Assembly: GCA_016292015.1 (NCBI GenBank)
Contig: JAEEZY010000030.1
Span: forward strand, 1 to 64,000
Length of the DNA stretch: 64,000 nucleotides
Source: Bacteroidales bacterium
GTDB taxonomy: Bacteria; Bacteroidota; Bacteroidia; Bacteroidales; P3
Direction of reading: 5' to 3'
Positions 1 through 11,900 of the stretch are shown here, piece by piece. The notes below the pieces were generated by a model. It was not told where the DNA came from and searched no databases. It saw only the letters and a program-made list of their open reading frames with translations. How positions within the stretch are numbered: position 1 is the stretch's first letter; every line of letters begins with the position of its first letter. The position numbers were made by a program, and so were the translations under genes.

Positions 1-3000
1 CCAGCCTCTCCAGCCGTCTCCCGTATGGTCATAACCGTATCGGTCAGCGACGTGCTCGACGTGATACACACCGTGTCCCTGCCGTTGGCACCGCCCACGG
101 CCGTTACTATCACGGGCTCAATGGTGTCGGTCACGTTGAATTTTATCTCCGACGACTTTGCATCGCACACAGGTATCTGGTTACTGATGGTCGCAAGTGA
201 ATATGTGCCAGTAGTCTTAGGCTTGCCCGTTATAATCACAGTGTCGAGAGCCGCATCGTGGTGGCGCACCGTCACCGCCACACCTTCAACATTTCCTATG
301 GTGCTTGACGGGTCGTATATTGCGTTCTCTATCTTTACCTTTATCGTGTCTATCGCCTTGCCTTCGCATATCGACTGTTCCAACTCGTCATATCCCGTCA
401 CTGGCGTAATAACCGGGTCGGGGTTCAATGCAATGTTCACGTCGGCAGAAGCTGTACATCCGTTTGCATCTGTCACCACCACATGGTAGTTTGTGTCGGG
501 ATTCAACGCCAAGGGATAACTTGGGTCGGTTATACTGAAGCCCGCAGGCGTAGAACTCCAGACGCTGTGAGAAGAGCCACTTGGGTTACTTACCGTAACG
601 GAGGTTGCCACCGAATATCCGTCACAGGCCGCAGTATCTATGGTGTTGGTCGTGGTCGAGAGATTCGTAGTTATGGTCAGGTTGTTCTGAGGTATCACCA
701 CCTGCACATGAGCATGAGCGGTGTCGTCGCAAGTGTCTCTCACTATCACAGTCACATCTATTGTGTCGTTCCTATCGCTGCGCTGCAGATACTCAGCCAG
801 CGAAGCAGGGCTCTGCTCCAACACCCTCAAACTAGAGTTCTCACATCCAGTCGTACGCGACAGGACGGTGTCAGTAAGGTCGGGTATAGTGTATTTACAG
901 TCGCTGCCCAAGGCCACTGCGGTCACCACCGGCATTGCGTCGAAGGTGGGTTTGGTGGTCACCAACCAGGCATGACGAATCGTGTCACCCTGTGCCGCCA
1001 CGCCGCATGAGTTAGTGTATGCCGCAGCCCAGTAATTAGAGTGGTGGCAACCGTTGACCACCTCTGGGCCTGCCGTCACCAACGCAACTGCCGACGGATT
1101 GCAGGCATCAGTCACCGTGAAGCTTGCTGCAGTAGGAGTAAAGCGACCGTCACCACATCCCCAATCCTTATCGGCATCCAAGCCCGACCTGACTGCAATT
1201 GTCGGCGGCGTAGCGATGGTGATAAACGAACTGGTAAAGGTATCCACGCAGTGGTGAACCGTCTCAGTCACGATAAGCGTATCGAAATAAGTGCCGCAGG
1301 AGCCGTCGCTGACGATGCTCGCCGTAACATGCCCTCCAGCCGTAGAGCCAGGAGTTATGGTTACAGGACTACCATCCTTACCAGCACGCCAAGCATACGT
1401 ATAGGGCCCTGCACCTTCAACATCTGCACTAAGTGCATAACCGCCCGTCAATAGCGGACAATCACTCACAATTGGCTGTACCAAGGTATCGCTCGCAAGC
1501 GTTGGAGACGGTATCGTTATTCCGATGACAACCACCAGTTCTTCCACTGGACACGAGTTGTGGCTATCTGAAACAACCACTGTATATGTACCAGCCGGAA
1601 CATTCTCGAATACGCCAGTATTGTTGCTACCCAACCCTGTCACATTGTAAGTGAATACATTTCCAGCGATAGGCTGCGCCAGCGACGCCGCAACAGTGAA
1701 ACTACCGTCAGCCGATGTTCTACATGTTGCATTGCTACGCGATGTAACACTGACAGCAATCTGGTTCATACCGATAACAACATTTTCCGTCTTGATACAC
1801 CCCTCGTTATCCATCACCATAACAGTATGAGGACCATCTGAAACATCTCTGAATCTACGGCTATTCCATGGACCCTGCTCCGCACTCGCAATACTATCTA
1901 CTGAGTGTACACCAGAATTAAACACAGGATCCAACGCATACCACATTTGGTCGCCATGATAATCTTCAACATTTATCTCAATATATCCATGCTCACCGTT
2001 GCAGTCCGCATTTGAATCCACCGTATTCACTATTATGTTCTTGACAATGAAATCAAGATCGACAAGATTCTCCCGCTCGCATCCAAAGTTGTCTATCGTG
2101 TGTACATTGCATGGAACTATGCCTCCCGTAAAATCATCAGGTGCCAAAACGGTGAAATGGTCGTTATATTTCGATGACGAAGGCCATGAGCATTCTGCCC
2201 ACGAACTGTCAAGGCCAACACTATAAGTCCAACTCTCTCGCATCTGATCCTCATTAATAGCTATAGACCAATTGAATATCCATCCGTTGTCCAGTTTCCA
2301 TCCGTCTATGACAGTTATCGTCCACGCCTGCTCCGGATCGCTGGGGTCTCCGTTCAACGGACATCCTACCAGACCTGCCAGACTTTGGTCTGGATGGTAT
2401 ATCTGTCTCCTGTGTGCCAAATCCGACGAGTCGACAATAGCGTCTGCACTCACCGAGGCATTCACCGTTCCGCCGCTCGGTGTGTGCTGATTCACCTTCC
2501 TGTATATGTAACCATCGTTCGCGGCATATTCAAATCCCAATTCATCATTGTTCGACCAAACATAGTTCCATCCCGTTCCCGGTCGATTGTCGGGAAGTGT
2601 CTTATCACACAAATTCACACCAGAATAATTATATGAACTCGGATCCCAAACCACTCCCAGTCGTGCCCTTCGGTTGTTCTTGTTACTGTTGTTCGTACTA
2701 GTGTTGCTCGTCCATATCTCTCCGCCACTGGCCCAACCTGTCATTGCCGACGTAATTGACGATGCACAGTCCGTTGCAGTTCCTCCATTGTATTTTTTCA
2801 ATATAGCAACCTCTCTGCGCCTGCCTATAACTGGATCGTACGGGCATTTCAGCGATATATACAGGTCACCTATATACGAGTGCTCGATATTCATTTGCAA
2901 ATAAAGTATGTCATCCGCAGTACGCACTTTGGCTCCGTCCTGGAAGTCTGTGAACCACACCGATGACTCATATTTGCACCCTACTCCAGGACAATTGTAG

Positions 3001-5600
3001 CCGTCTGGAAGGAACACTGTGTCTCCAACAGACTGTATAGAGGTTGTCTGTGGGTGTTCGCGATCAACCATCACGAAATCTTTCTGATCCTTGGCATAGC
3101 CAATGGTCACATCGGTAGGGCTGCCCGGGCATATCTTGAAAGGATCGTTGCCAAAATCGGTAACAAAAACACCCTTTGACACCCTTATTCGGGCTGGGAG
3201 TCTAAGTTCACACCCCATGCTAGATGTCGCAGTGAACACCAGATCGAAACCTGTCAATGTGTCGAATCTCGCATTGTATGGCGCAGGCGGGGTAAACGTA
3301 GTACCTGCCACACGCCGTAATGTCTCACCACTACCGTAACAGAAGTCCCACCCTGCGTCAGACTGTAGCGAGCATCCGGTCGTTGACGTGACCTGTGCCC
3401 TGAAATCAGTTTCATGGTCAACAATGTAGTGGCAGATGTCTATATTGTAGTACCCGTCGGCATCGCGCTCCACCGTATGAGTTTGTCCTCCTCGGGTATA
3501 GGTGAGCTGCAACGCGGAATCAACAATACAGCACCGCTTGTCATAAATCGCGTACAGCACAGTGTCTTTCAACAGCGGGAACGGACTGCCCGGATAGTAT
3601 GCGTCACCAGAACCGTCAGGCGCTGTGTTCCACTGCATAAATATCTTGCCATCCTCCGAACAAGTGGGCACCTCCGACGACAGGGTCACAGTACCCAATC
3701 CCCATTCCCGCTGTGGAGGTGTCGACGCGTCTCCTCCACACGTGCTACCATCAGTCCGATATGTAAGGCTCACATACTTGCGCGCACGCACGATATACTG
3801 CGAACTGCTTGTGCAAAAACCGCCTCCTGCATCTATTCTGGCCGAGATTATAGCCTCACCGGCATTAGTCTCGCTCATCGTAACCGTTCCGTCGGCCGCC
3901 ACCGTAGCCACCGACTCGTCCGACGAACCATAGATAACACTCGTGTTGCCAGTGGTATTTGTAAGCACAGGAGCATTGAAAGTCGTTCCGACAATATGGT
4001 TGGCCTCGCTGGCGTCGTATGTAAAGGCATTCGGTCGCAATGTACAACAGTACATGCATATATCTATTTGAGGCGCACCCTTCACTCTCTCAACGAACCT
4101 CACACCAGTCAACGGATATTCGCCCCAATGTCCATCGTAATATCCAGGTTCCGGCTCCTCTCGCCAGTTATCTGTAAATGCAGATATCGTTCTGTCTTCG
4201 GCCGTTTCGTCCCACAAGAAGGGGGAAGGTGTCACAATTGAATTAGCAAATCTCAATTCAGAGTATATCGCAACTACCAGATTTTGGCCAGCATCGAAGC
4301 TAAACGACTCCACTTCATTGAATTCCAATCGATTCCACCCGGCTTCTATTTTCCATGGACCATTATAAACTAGTGTCAACTCATCAATCGGAACAAAATC
4401 CTCGTTATTTTCAAACTTCGTTTTTGTGGTCTGCGCCAGGAATATGCTCACATTGCGCGTTGCGGCGTTTGCGTGGGCTGCCTGAAACGAAATCGAGTGT
4501 ATCCTGCACGACACTCCTATGTCGGAACCTTTATATATCATCTGGTTCCACGAATAATTATAGTCAGTGACTATTGGGGCTCGGTTGTTAGTACCAGACC
4601 CCTCGCCCACAGCGTTGCAGTTGTCCTTGACGTTGAGCTTATAACTGGCAAACTTGGCGCATTTACCTCCCGATGCTGGCCACTCCGCCGTGATGCTGTC
4701 TATTCCAACCGCACCAGTGAACGAGAGCTGTCCCGACGTCGAGTTCACAGTGGCCACATATGGGTTCGACGCCGCATAGTAGAACTGCGTTCCCGCAGGA
4801 GCCCCGGCCGGTGTCGGCGATATAAATGTTTCGCCAGGATCTATCTCGTATGTATTCGGTGAGAATGCGAATGTTTCGCTTCGCGCCGTGCAGTTCTCCT
4901 GATAGAACTTTATATCTGGACGGTAGTCTCGCACCACCGTAGTTACGTCGCTCGACGAAATCTGCGGCACATTCGTAAGTCTCAACGGCACTGTAGCGTC
5001 ATCGTTAAGCGACGTGACAGCCATACTCGGTGCTGACGAACAGAAGAACTTGCATTCGAGACGGTCTGACACATTGAGTTGCTGTATCGATACGGCTATA
5101 TTGGAAACGCCATCCCAGCTAAATGGCGTGTCTAGCGGTATTTCAACCCACACTCCATCCGGACGACTCAAAGGATTTCTCAAATCCAAATTATAACTCT
5201 GCGCCACCTGCCTCAGACCCGCCGTATAGTAGCCGTTAGAAAGATCGTCGTGATCGGCTGGCACAAGCACCATGTATATATCAACCAGCACACTCAGATG
5301 TTCCATACCAAGGTAATGGAATGAAATCTTTGTTATAGTCTTGTTGCTTCTCAACCCTGCCGCATACAGTTCTTCTTGCTTGTACAGCTGCTGCGTATAG
5401 GGATACTCAGTGTACCACGTATAAATAGGCACCGTCGATTGCTGTTGCGACCCTGTTCCGATCTCTCCAGTCCATGCGCCTTGCGCATGGAGCGGTGTCT
5501 GCATCAACACCATTATCAGAAACAAAACCATGCATGCCATCCGCAACCAGTTTTCTCTCCCTCTCCGCAGGTTTTCCAATCTTGTACCGTTTATATTCAT
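1..5600 (-). CDS. Giant secreted T9SS-cargo-like multidomain protein, C-terminus outside the window
   Basis: The frame stays open on the minus strand from an ATG at 5600 to base 1, giving about 1866 visible residues; the stop and sorting domain lie beyond the left edge. The N-terminus has a basic stretch, then a hydrophobic signal segment ending in PLHAQG. The mature start (GEIGTGSQQQS) resembles that of the next gene upstream (IEIGTGTSTTS). A segment near 2960-2250 reads NIEHSYIGDLYISL and later DGWKLDNGWIFNWSI, matching the proprotein-convertase P-domain pattern also seen in the neighbour. The rest looks like Ig/PKD-like beta repeats. Role as a surface or secreted adhesin is inferred from architecture. 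It is the last of three tandem paralogue-like genes; a TATATTTG promoter element lies at 5679-5686. Confidence 0.85.
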   Translation of the reverse strand, partial: MNINGTRLENLRRGRENWLRMACMVLFLIMVLMQTPLHAQGAWTGEIGTGSQQQSTVPIYTWYTEYPYTQQLYKQEELYAAGLRSNKTITKISFHYLGMEHLSVLVDIYMVLVPADHDDLSNGYYTAGLRQVAQSYNLDLRNPLSRPDGVWVEIPLDTPFSWDGVSNIAVSIQQLNVSDRLECKFFCSSAPSMAVTSLNDDATVPLRLTNVPQISSSDVTTVVRDYRPDIKFYQENCTARSETFAFSPNTYEIDPGETFISPTPAGAPAGTQFYYAASNPYVATVNSTSGQLSFTGAVGIDSITAEWPASGGKCAKFASYKLNVKDNCNAVGEGSGTNNRAPIVTDYNYSWNQMIYKGSDIGVSCRIHSISFQAAHANAATRNVSIFLAQTTKTKFENNEDFVPIDELTLVYNGPWKIEAGWNRLEFNEVESFSFDAGQNLVVAIYSELRFANSIVTPSPFLWDETAEDRTISAFTDNWREEPEPGYYDGHWGEYPLTGVRFVERVKGAPQIDICMYCCTLRPNAFTYDASEANHIVGTTFNAPVLTNTTGNTSVIYGSSDESVATVAADGTVTMSETNAGEAIISARIDAGGGFCTSSSQYIVRARKYVSLTYRTDGSTCGGDASTPPQREWGLGTVTLSSEVPTCSEDGKIFMQWNTAPDGSGDAYYPGSPFPLLKDTVLYAIYDKRCCIVDSALQLTYTRGGQTHTVERDADGYYNIDICHYIVDHETDFRAQVTSTTGCSLQSDAGWDFCYGSGETLRRVAGTTFTPPAPYNARFDTLTGFDLVFTATSSMGCELRLPARIRVSKGVFVTDFGNDPFKICPGSPTDVTIGYAKDQKDFVMVDREHPQTTSIQSVGDTVFLPDGYNCPGVGCKYESSVWFTDFQDGAKVRTADDILYLQMNIEHSYIGDLYISLKCPYDPVIGRRREVAILKKYNGGTATDCASSITSAMTGWASGGEIWTSNTSTNNSNKNNRRARLGVVWDPSSYNYSGVNLCDKTLPDNRPGTGWNYVWSNNDELGFEYAANDGYIYRKVNQHTPSGGTVNASVSADAIVDSSDLAHRRQIYHPDQSLAGLVGCPLNGDPSDPEQAWTITVIDGWKLDNGWIFNWSIAINEDQMRESWTYSVGLDSSWAECSWPSSSKYNDHFTVLAPDDFTGGIVPCNVHTIDNFGCERENLVDLDFIVKNIIVNTVDSNADCNGEHGYIEINVEDYHGDQMWYALDPVFNSGVHSVDSIASAEQGPWNSRRFRDVSDGPHTVMVMDNEGCIKTENVVIGMNQIAVSVTSRSNATCRTSADGSFTVAASLAQPIAGNVFTYNVTGLGSNNTGVFENVPAGTYTVVVSDSHNSCPVEELVVVIGITIPSPTLASDTLVQPIVSDCPLLTGGYALSADVEGAGPYTYAWRAGKDGSPVTITPGSTAGGHVTASIVSDGSCGTYFDTLIVTETVHHCVDTFTSSFITIATPPTIAVRSGLDADKDWGCGDGRFTPTAASFTVTDACNPSAVALVTAGPEVVNGCHHSNYWAAAYTNSCGVAAQGDTIRHAWLVTTKPTFDAMPVVTAVALGSDCKYTIPDLTDTVLSRTTGCENSSLRVLEQSPASLAEYLQRSDRNDTIDVTVIVRDTCDDTAHAHVQVVIPQNNLTITTNLSTTTNTIDTAACDGYSVATSVTVSNPSGSSHSVWSSTPAGFSITDPSYPLALNPDTNYHVVVTDANGCTASADVNIALNPDPVITPVTGYDELEQSICEGKAIDTIKVKIENAIYDPSSTIGNVEGVAVTVRHHDAALDTVIITGKPKTTGTYSLATISNQIPVCDAKSSEIKFNVTDTIEPVIVTAVGGANGRDTVCITSSTSLTDTVMTIRETAGEA

Positions 5601-5678
5601 AAAAAGCAATTTTGTTCTACCATAATTTTCTCATACTCACTACAGCAACGCACAATAAGTCCATATTAATGGATACTA

Positions 5679-5686
5679 CAAATATA
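5679..5686 (-). promoter_or_regulatory. Bacteroidota -7 promoter element
   Basis: Read on the minus strand this is TATATTTG, fitting TAnnTTTG, about 79 bases before the ATG at 5600. No clear TTG box stands 19-22 bases further upstream, so the match is partial. The same TATATTTG octamer precedes the neighbouring giant gene. Confidence 0.45.
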
Positions 5687-5905
5687 CGTAATTTTTCTGC
5701 ATCTTTTTACATAAAAAAATTTAAATAAACCTAACTTATTTTAACATCCTAATGTTCAAAACTTTACCACACCTCAATTATTTAGTCCGCAACTATGGTC
5801 ATTTATTACGATAAAGTTATCAACCAAACATGCAAAAGCAACCTGCGAACATCTTTGGTGTTTTTAGACGTTCAAAGCCATGTTAAAGCAATACTAACCA
5901 TCAAC

Positions 5906-5936
5906 AAAAAAGCCGGCGGAAATCCACCGGCTTTTT
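5906..5936 (-). terminator. Rho-independent terminator
   Basis: An inverted repeat AAAAAAGCCGG...CCGGCTTTTT closes a small loop 26 bases past the stop of the 5962-12924 gene. The flanking A and T runs make it usable on either strand. Confidence 0.75.
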
Positions 5937-5961
5937 ACTGACCGCAATATGTCAAAGTGCC

Positions 5962-8900
5962 CTATCTGAGCAAGGTGACGGTGCCTATTTGTTTATGCCA
6001 GACATCGGGTTCTATCTCGTTGCGGAAACGCGCGATATAGGTGTAGGTGGCCCTGGGGCACTCGACGCCGTTGTGGTCGCCACGCCAGCCTTCTTCGAGG
6101 GTTGTTGAGTGGAAGACCAACAGACCTTCGCGAGTATAGATATAGATCTCGTATTCGACGATGCCGTGACCGATGGGGGCGAAGGTTTTGTTGATGTTAA
6201 GGTTAGGCGTGAACACGTTGGGGAACCAGAGCTGACTCTTGCGGAGATATATCACAGTGTCGTGCACGTCGGTGCAAATGCTGTTAACAGCGACGATGGA
6301 TATGCGGACAGAGTCGTCGTCACACTGAGCGGCGCCACTTATATTCTCGTCTATTCCAGCCTCGATGTCGTTGACATACCATGAAATCGACTCCGCATTC
6401 TGGCTGGCCGAGTGGGCGGTCCACTCAAGGTCGTCACAGGTGAGGAATGGTGGGTTGAAGGTGATGTCGGCGACAGGCAGACGGAGTGGTGACAGGCTGA
6501 TTGTTTGCGAAGCGGCACAGATGCGGCCAGCGCCATAGCCAGCCGTGAGGGTATAGTCGGTGGAGCGCGAGGGGTTTACGGAAATCTCAAGGTCGTCACG
6601 CTGAGTCTCGACATCAGGGTCGCTAGGTTGCGCGGTCCAACGGTAGGAGACGTTGTTAGAGCCACTGACGGAGCCCGTCAACTGGTAGTGACCCAGTTCG
6701 CATGAGTGGTACTCCTCGATGGTGACGGAGAGCTGAGGGCGAGCCACCACCTGCAGGGCGACAACGCTATCGCAGCCGGCAGCGCTGGTTATGGTTACAG
6801 TGTGCTGACCTGCGGGGTAACGGTTTCCTCGATATGTAAGCTGTTCGCCATAACAGACGGTGTCAACATACGAACCATATCTAGTATTGTTGATGGTGAG
6901 GCGCAGGGTGACGGTACTGTCACAACCTGCCCGGTTGGTGATGACGACCTGCGGAGAGTTGGTCGAAGAGGTATAGGTCTGACCGTTGAGAGGCCATGTA
7001 TAGCTATCGCAAGCGGTATGGACGTCGGTGCCTGTAGTGCTGCGATTAATTGTAAGATGCAGAGTCACCGTAGAGTCGCAGCCAACGGAGTTCAATCCGG
7101 CAGGCACGGAGGGAGAGGACGTTGAGGAGGTATAGGTCTGACTGTTCATTGGCCATGTATAGGAGTCACATTCGGTATGGGAGTCTATGCCCGAGGAGCT
7201 GTGATTGACGGTGAGATTAAGCGTCACCGTAGAGTCGCACCCCTCGGCGTTGGTCGTGGTATATGTGGCGGTGTTGTTAGACTGGGTATAGGTGGTGCCA
7301 TGCCATGTGAAGGAGTCGCATGCGGTAAAGGACTCGACATTGGTGGAGGCCTCACCGTCGATGCCGATGGTTACGGACTTCTGAATAGAACATTCGGCAT
7401 CGTCTGTGATAGTGACGGTGTAGATGCCTGGCGCGAGGTTGGAGAGGGTTGTACCGGTCTGGGAGCTGACGTTGGTTGCACCCGTACCCGAGGAGGACCA
7501 TGAGTAGTGGTACTGAGGCGAGCCGCCTGTGACGCCGGAGAGCGTCACAGTTCCGTCGCTGCGGCCGGCACAGCTCACATTTGTATGCGCAAGTTCGTTA
7601 GCAGACAACGGATCGGGGACTGTCACGGTTATATACCTTCTGGTCTGAAGGCCGCAGCGGTCGGTCACAATAACCTCGACGGTTGTAGGTTCAGTTATGT
7701 CGTTGGGCGGGAGCGGGAGCTGGACCATCTCGGAGACACCGCAGTTGTCGGCAGGTTGGAGAATTCCGACAATGTCAGGTATGCGGAAACGGCAGTCCTG
7801 ACCCATAGCTACGGCTGACACTTCACTGTAGTCGGGCATATCGTTGAGGAAATAGGGGGCGACATCGTCCACAGCGCTAAACGTAACGGTAGCTGTGTCC
7901 ATACAACCGTTGGCATCGGTGAGATAGAGAGTTTCGGTGAAGGTGCCACAAGTGACAGATGCAGGGATTGAAGCGGTGGGGGTAGCGCCAACGTAGTCGC
8001 CCGTCCAGTTGTAGGAGTAAGGAGCCTGAGCGTTGGTGATGGTTGGGGTTATCACATAGCTGCCAGCGGTAAGCGGGCAGCCACCAGCGCCAGGAGGCGC
8101 AGGCAAGGAGACGTCAGGCTTAGGATAGGCCTGAACGGTCAGCACAACCAAAGAATCGCACCCGTTGGCTGTAGTGAAATGCTGTTGCAGGGAGCCTGCG
8201 GCAGCGAAATCGCCCCAATCGCCATACCAGTCGTTGAGAGGGAAATTGTCGGGACAGATGACGGTGTCGTGCGGAACGGTGATTTCATTGCTGATTGTGA
8301 GGTTCAAGGTTATAATGCTGTCGCACCCCATAGCGGTAACAAGATTGGCGGTGTAGGTACCGGACTGAGTATAGGTCTGACCGGTGGCATCCCATGTGTA
8401 TGACTCGCAGGACTGAGCGCTGACGGTATCGAATACAGAGCCTGCGACGGTGAGAATGAGAGTGGCAGTGTCAGGACAGCCCTGAGGGGTAAGACCTGCA
8501 TCAACGTAGGTGCCGGAAGCGGTGTAAGTCTGATTGTTGCGGGCCCATGTGTAGGGTTCGCACTGACCTCCATCGACAACCAACTCGGAATGGACTGTTG
8601 GGTTCATGGTGACGGTGACGATATTCTCGTAAGTGCTGACACAGCCATACTCGTCACGCAGGAAGAGATCGCAAGAGGAGGTGCCGTCGAAGTTGTCGGG
8701 GGGAGTGATTTCCATATAGACACCGCTCTTGGTGGAGTTCCAACCGCAGGTAACCCACGAAGAATCGAGGTCAACAGTGTAAGACCAGCTGTCAGGCAGG
8801 AGTTCCTCGTTAAGGCCCAGCTCCCAGTTGAAGATATGACCATTGTCGCCACCCCAACCATCGACCACCTCGATGGACCAAGTGCCGTTAAGCGGACAGC

Positions 8901-11900
8901 CAATAAGGTTGTTGAATGTTTCCTGGGGAACGTAGATCTGCGACATGTTTGCCAAATCGGAGGAGTCAACAGTGCTGTTGTGCACATTGGCATCGTCGTA
9001 TATCAGACCGGTGCCACCAGCATAGGTGTAACCACGAGAGGTGTTCTCAGACCAAATATAGTTCCAGCCGATGCCGAGTTCGTTGCCCGAAGCGTTGGGA
9101 TCGCAACTGGAGCTGTTGCCGGAGTTGGGGTTGCCGAAGTTGGCGCCATGGTTGCTGGTGCCGACACCGGACACCCAAGTGTCGTAGCCAGAAGGGATCT
9201 GAGCGTGGCAGGTGGCCGAGCCGCTGCCGCATTGGCTCAAGATAACAGAACGTCTTCCACTAGGACAGGTTATAGCTATATAGATATCACCGATAAACGT
9301 GTGCTCTATATTCAACATTACATAGAGTAGGTCGTTTGCATTTCGTATTGTTGCACCTGCCGAGAAGTCTGAGAATGTTACTGACGAGCGGTAGAAGCAG
9401 TTGCCGTTACATGGTTCTCCGTCGGGGAGGAGTATAGTGTCGCTAACACCCAACGTGGTGGCAGCACCACCACTGGGACGTACCACATCAATAGCTCCGA
9501 CACCGTCGGTCGACACATATATATTAAAGGGTTCACCATGGCAGAGGTTGAAACTGGGACGTGTAGCAACCTGGAACACACCAGCCACCCTGACACGCAC
9601 TGGTATAGAGATGCAGTCGCTGTTGTTGCGTCTGATCTGGAGCATTACACCATAACCCGCCGTACGGTCGTAAGTATATGTAAACTGCGTGCCGGTGAAT
9701 TCCTGTATAAGACCACCTGTAGATGACGTCAATCGCCATGTATAACTATAGTTCCCCGAACAGTTGTTCAGTTTCTGCACACGGAGCGTCATCGCTGTGT
9801 TAAGACAGACATCGGCATAGTAGTAACCGTCGTCAGCAAGATGCAACGGGAATGGTTTGTTGTCCTGATAGATGTAGAACGACTCGAAGTCGCAGCATCC
9901 AAGATTGTTGGCCATCACCGTCCAGTTGATAGTACGTGTAACGGTGCATCCCATCGCATTGGTGGCAGTGATGGTGAACGAGCCGGAGCCGGCTGCCGTA
10001 GGTGTGCCGGTGAAGGAGCCGTCGCTGTTCAATGTCAACCAAGTCGGCATTCCATTGGCGGTGAAGGTCGCACCCTCATGAGAGCCTTCAGGAGGATAGC
10101 CATACATCGGCACTCCCACATAACCACTCACAGTGGAAGTCGTGGCATCGTACTGCACATCAAATACATGAACCGTGGCCGGCACACGAGAGCTGTAGCA
10201 ATGCTGATCAGTATTGTAAGCTGCCACGTAATAGGTGGTAGTGGCACTCACATTGGTATGATAGGTGTCGCCCGTGTAGATAGGTGAATCAGCAAGCACA
10301 TCGTCAAACCACTGCAGCTGTAGGTTGCCCTCGTCATCACGTACTGTGGCGGTAAGATCGACAGCCTGCGGAGTGCATATTGAAATAGCCTGTGTCGAGG
10401 GAATATGTGCAGGGCAGATAACCTGCAGTTCGTATGAATCGCTGGCCGAGCAGACATCACCATCTACAGGAGCAAAAACCGAGATAGTGGTAGTTCCGAG
10501 CGAATGAGTGGTGATGATTCCATTCTCATCAACGGTGGCAACAGACGGATCAGATGAAGACCAAGTCAGGACTCCATTATTACCATCGCGATTAAGAGTA
10601 ACATTGGGTTGACCTCCAAGGTAACACATAACCATCGAGTTAGAGAAACCGAAATTTACCGGACGCGTATCGCACGGCTCTATGCAAATCTTGATATTGG
10701 GTCGCGAGGATGTTGTGGATTTAGAACCAGAATAGGAACCTATCGTTGCAGGTATAGCATCGTAGGTGTCACTGTATGAATACAACACGGTACTACCCGT
10801 GGTAGAGGTATAGTAGAACGATGATGATGCTGTGGAGGTTGCACCACAGTCTACAGCCACAACCAGGTTGTTTATACCAGAATAGGTGAACGGTGCGGTA
10901 AGCTGAATCACATTCCAGCCTGCCACGATATTCCACGTACCGCTATACACAAGCTGCAAGTCGCTTGCAGGCACCCAGTCGGCAGTGGAAGAGAATGTCG
11001 ATGCCGTGGTCTCACCAATATAGATGTCGACGGCTCTGGCCACACTGTTCGAACTGTATGCGTTAAAACCTATAGCTGTGATAAGTCCAGGTGTACCGAT
11101 TTCCTCAGCGGTATATATCATCTGGTCATAGCTGTTCTTGTAATATCCGTACAATGGAGATGCACTCGTAGTACTGGTTCCTGTGCCAATCTTGCGGCAG
11201 CCATCACCGGCCTCAATGGTGTAGCGGGCACGCTCTTTGCAGTAACCTGCCATCTCTGAAACCGCAGTTATAGTAACACGTCCTTCAACCCCAGTGAACG
11301 TCACATTTCCGTTTGCATCCACGGTGGCGACAGCGGTGTTACTACTCTCATAAGTGATAGTTCCATTACCTGGTGTAAGATTAGCCGACAAATTCGGCTC
11401 TGCAAAATCGCCACTGCCTATCACGTAAGTATATGAGGCAGGACCATCGAATGCAAAGGTACCAGTGCGATGCGTACAGGCTTCGGAGATACAGAATGCT
11501 GTATTTACGCGAGAAGTACTGTATGTACATGAACTCGAATAATTGCTAATCGTATTGACGCTATAATATGTGCCATCACTCTGATAACGCCAAACGGTAT
11601 ATCCAGTTGTGGTGGTATAGTTAAACACATAGGAACTACTATTGTACGACCCCGAGTTGTCATCTACAACCACAAGAAGGTTACCGCCGTCATAGTCGAA
11701 TGGGGAAGACAAATTAAAATAGTTCCAAACGCCATTTCCCGAGCAGTTAAGCGGACCGGAATAGACAAGTTCCAATCCTGTATTAATAAACTCAGACACA
11801 GCACCACTTGCAAAAGCGGAACGATTGGTGTTGGCCATGTAGATCTTCACATTGTTTTTCGCTGTCATTGCGGTGCCGTATGCATATTGGAATCCAATCC

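Larger units (their letters stand above)
5601..5961. other. Intergenic spacer between two giant cargo genes
   Basis: This AT-rich 361-base gap holds a promoter -7 element for the downstream minus-strand gene (5679-5686) and a strong hairpin terminator for the upstream gene (5906-5936). It also has an 18-base sequence at 5872-5889 that recurs exactly at 57988-58005. I see no open frame that looks coding. Confidence 0.6.

Noticed and set aside
25-5669. Numerous plus-strand open frames in the first 5.6 kb
   Set aside because: They are antisense to the continuous minus-strand giant gene, with Ser/Arg/Cys-rich shadow compositions.
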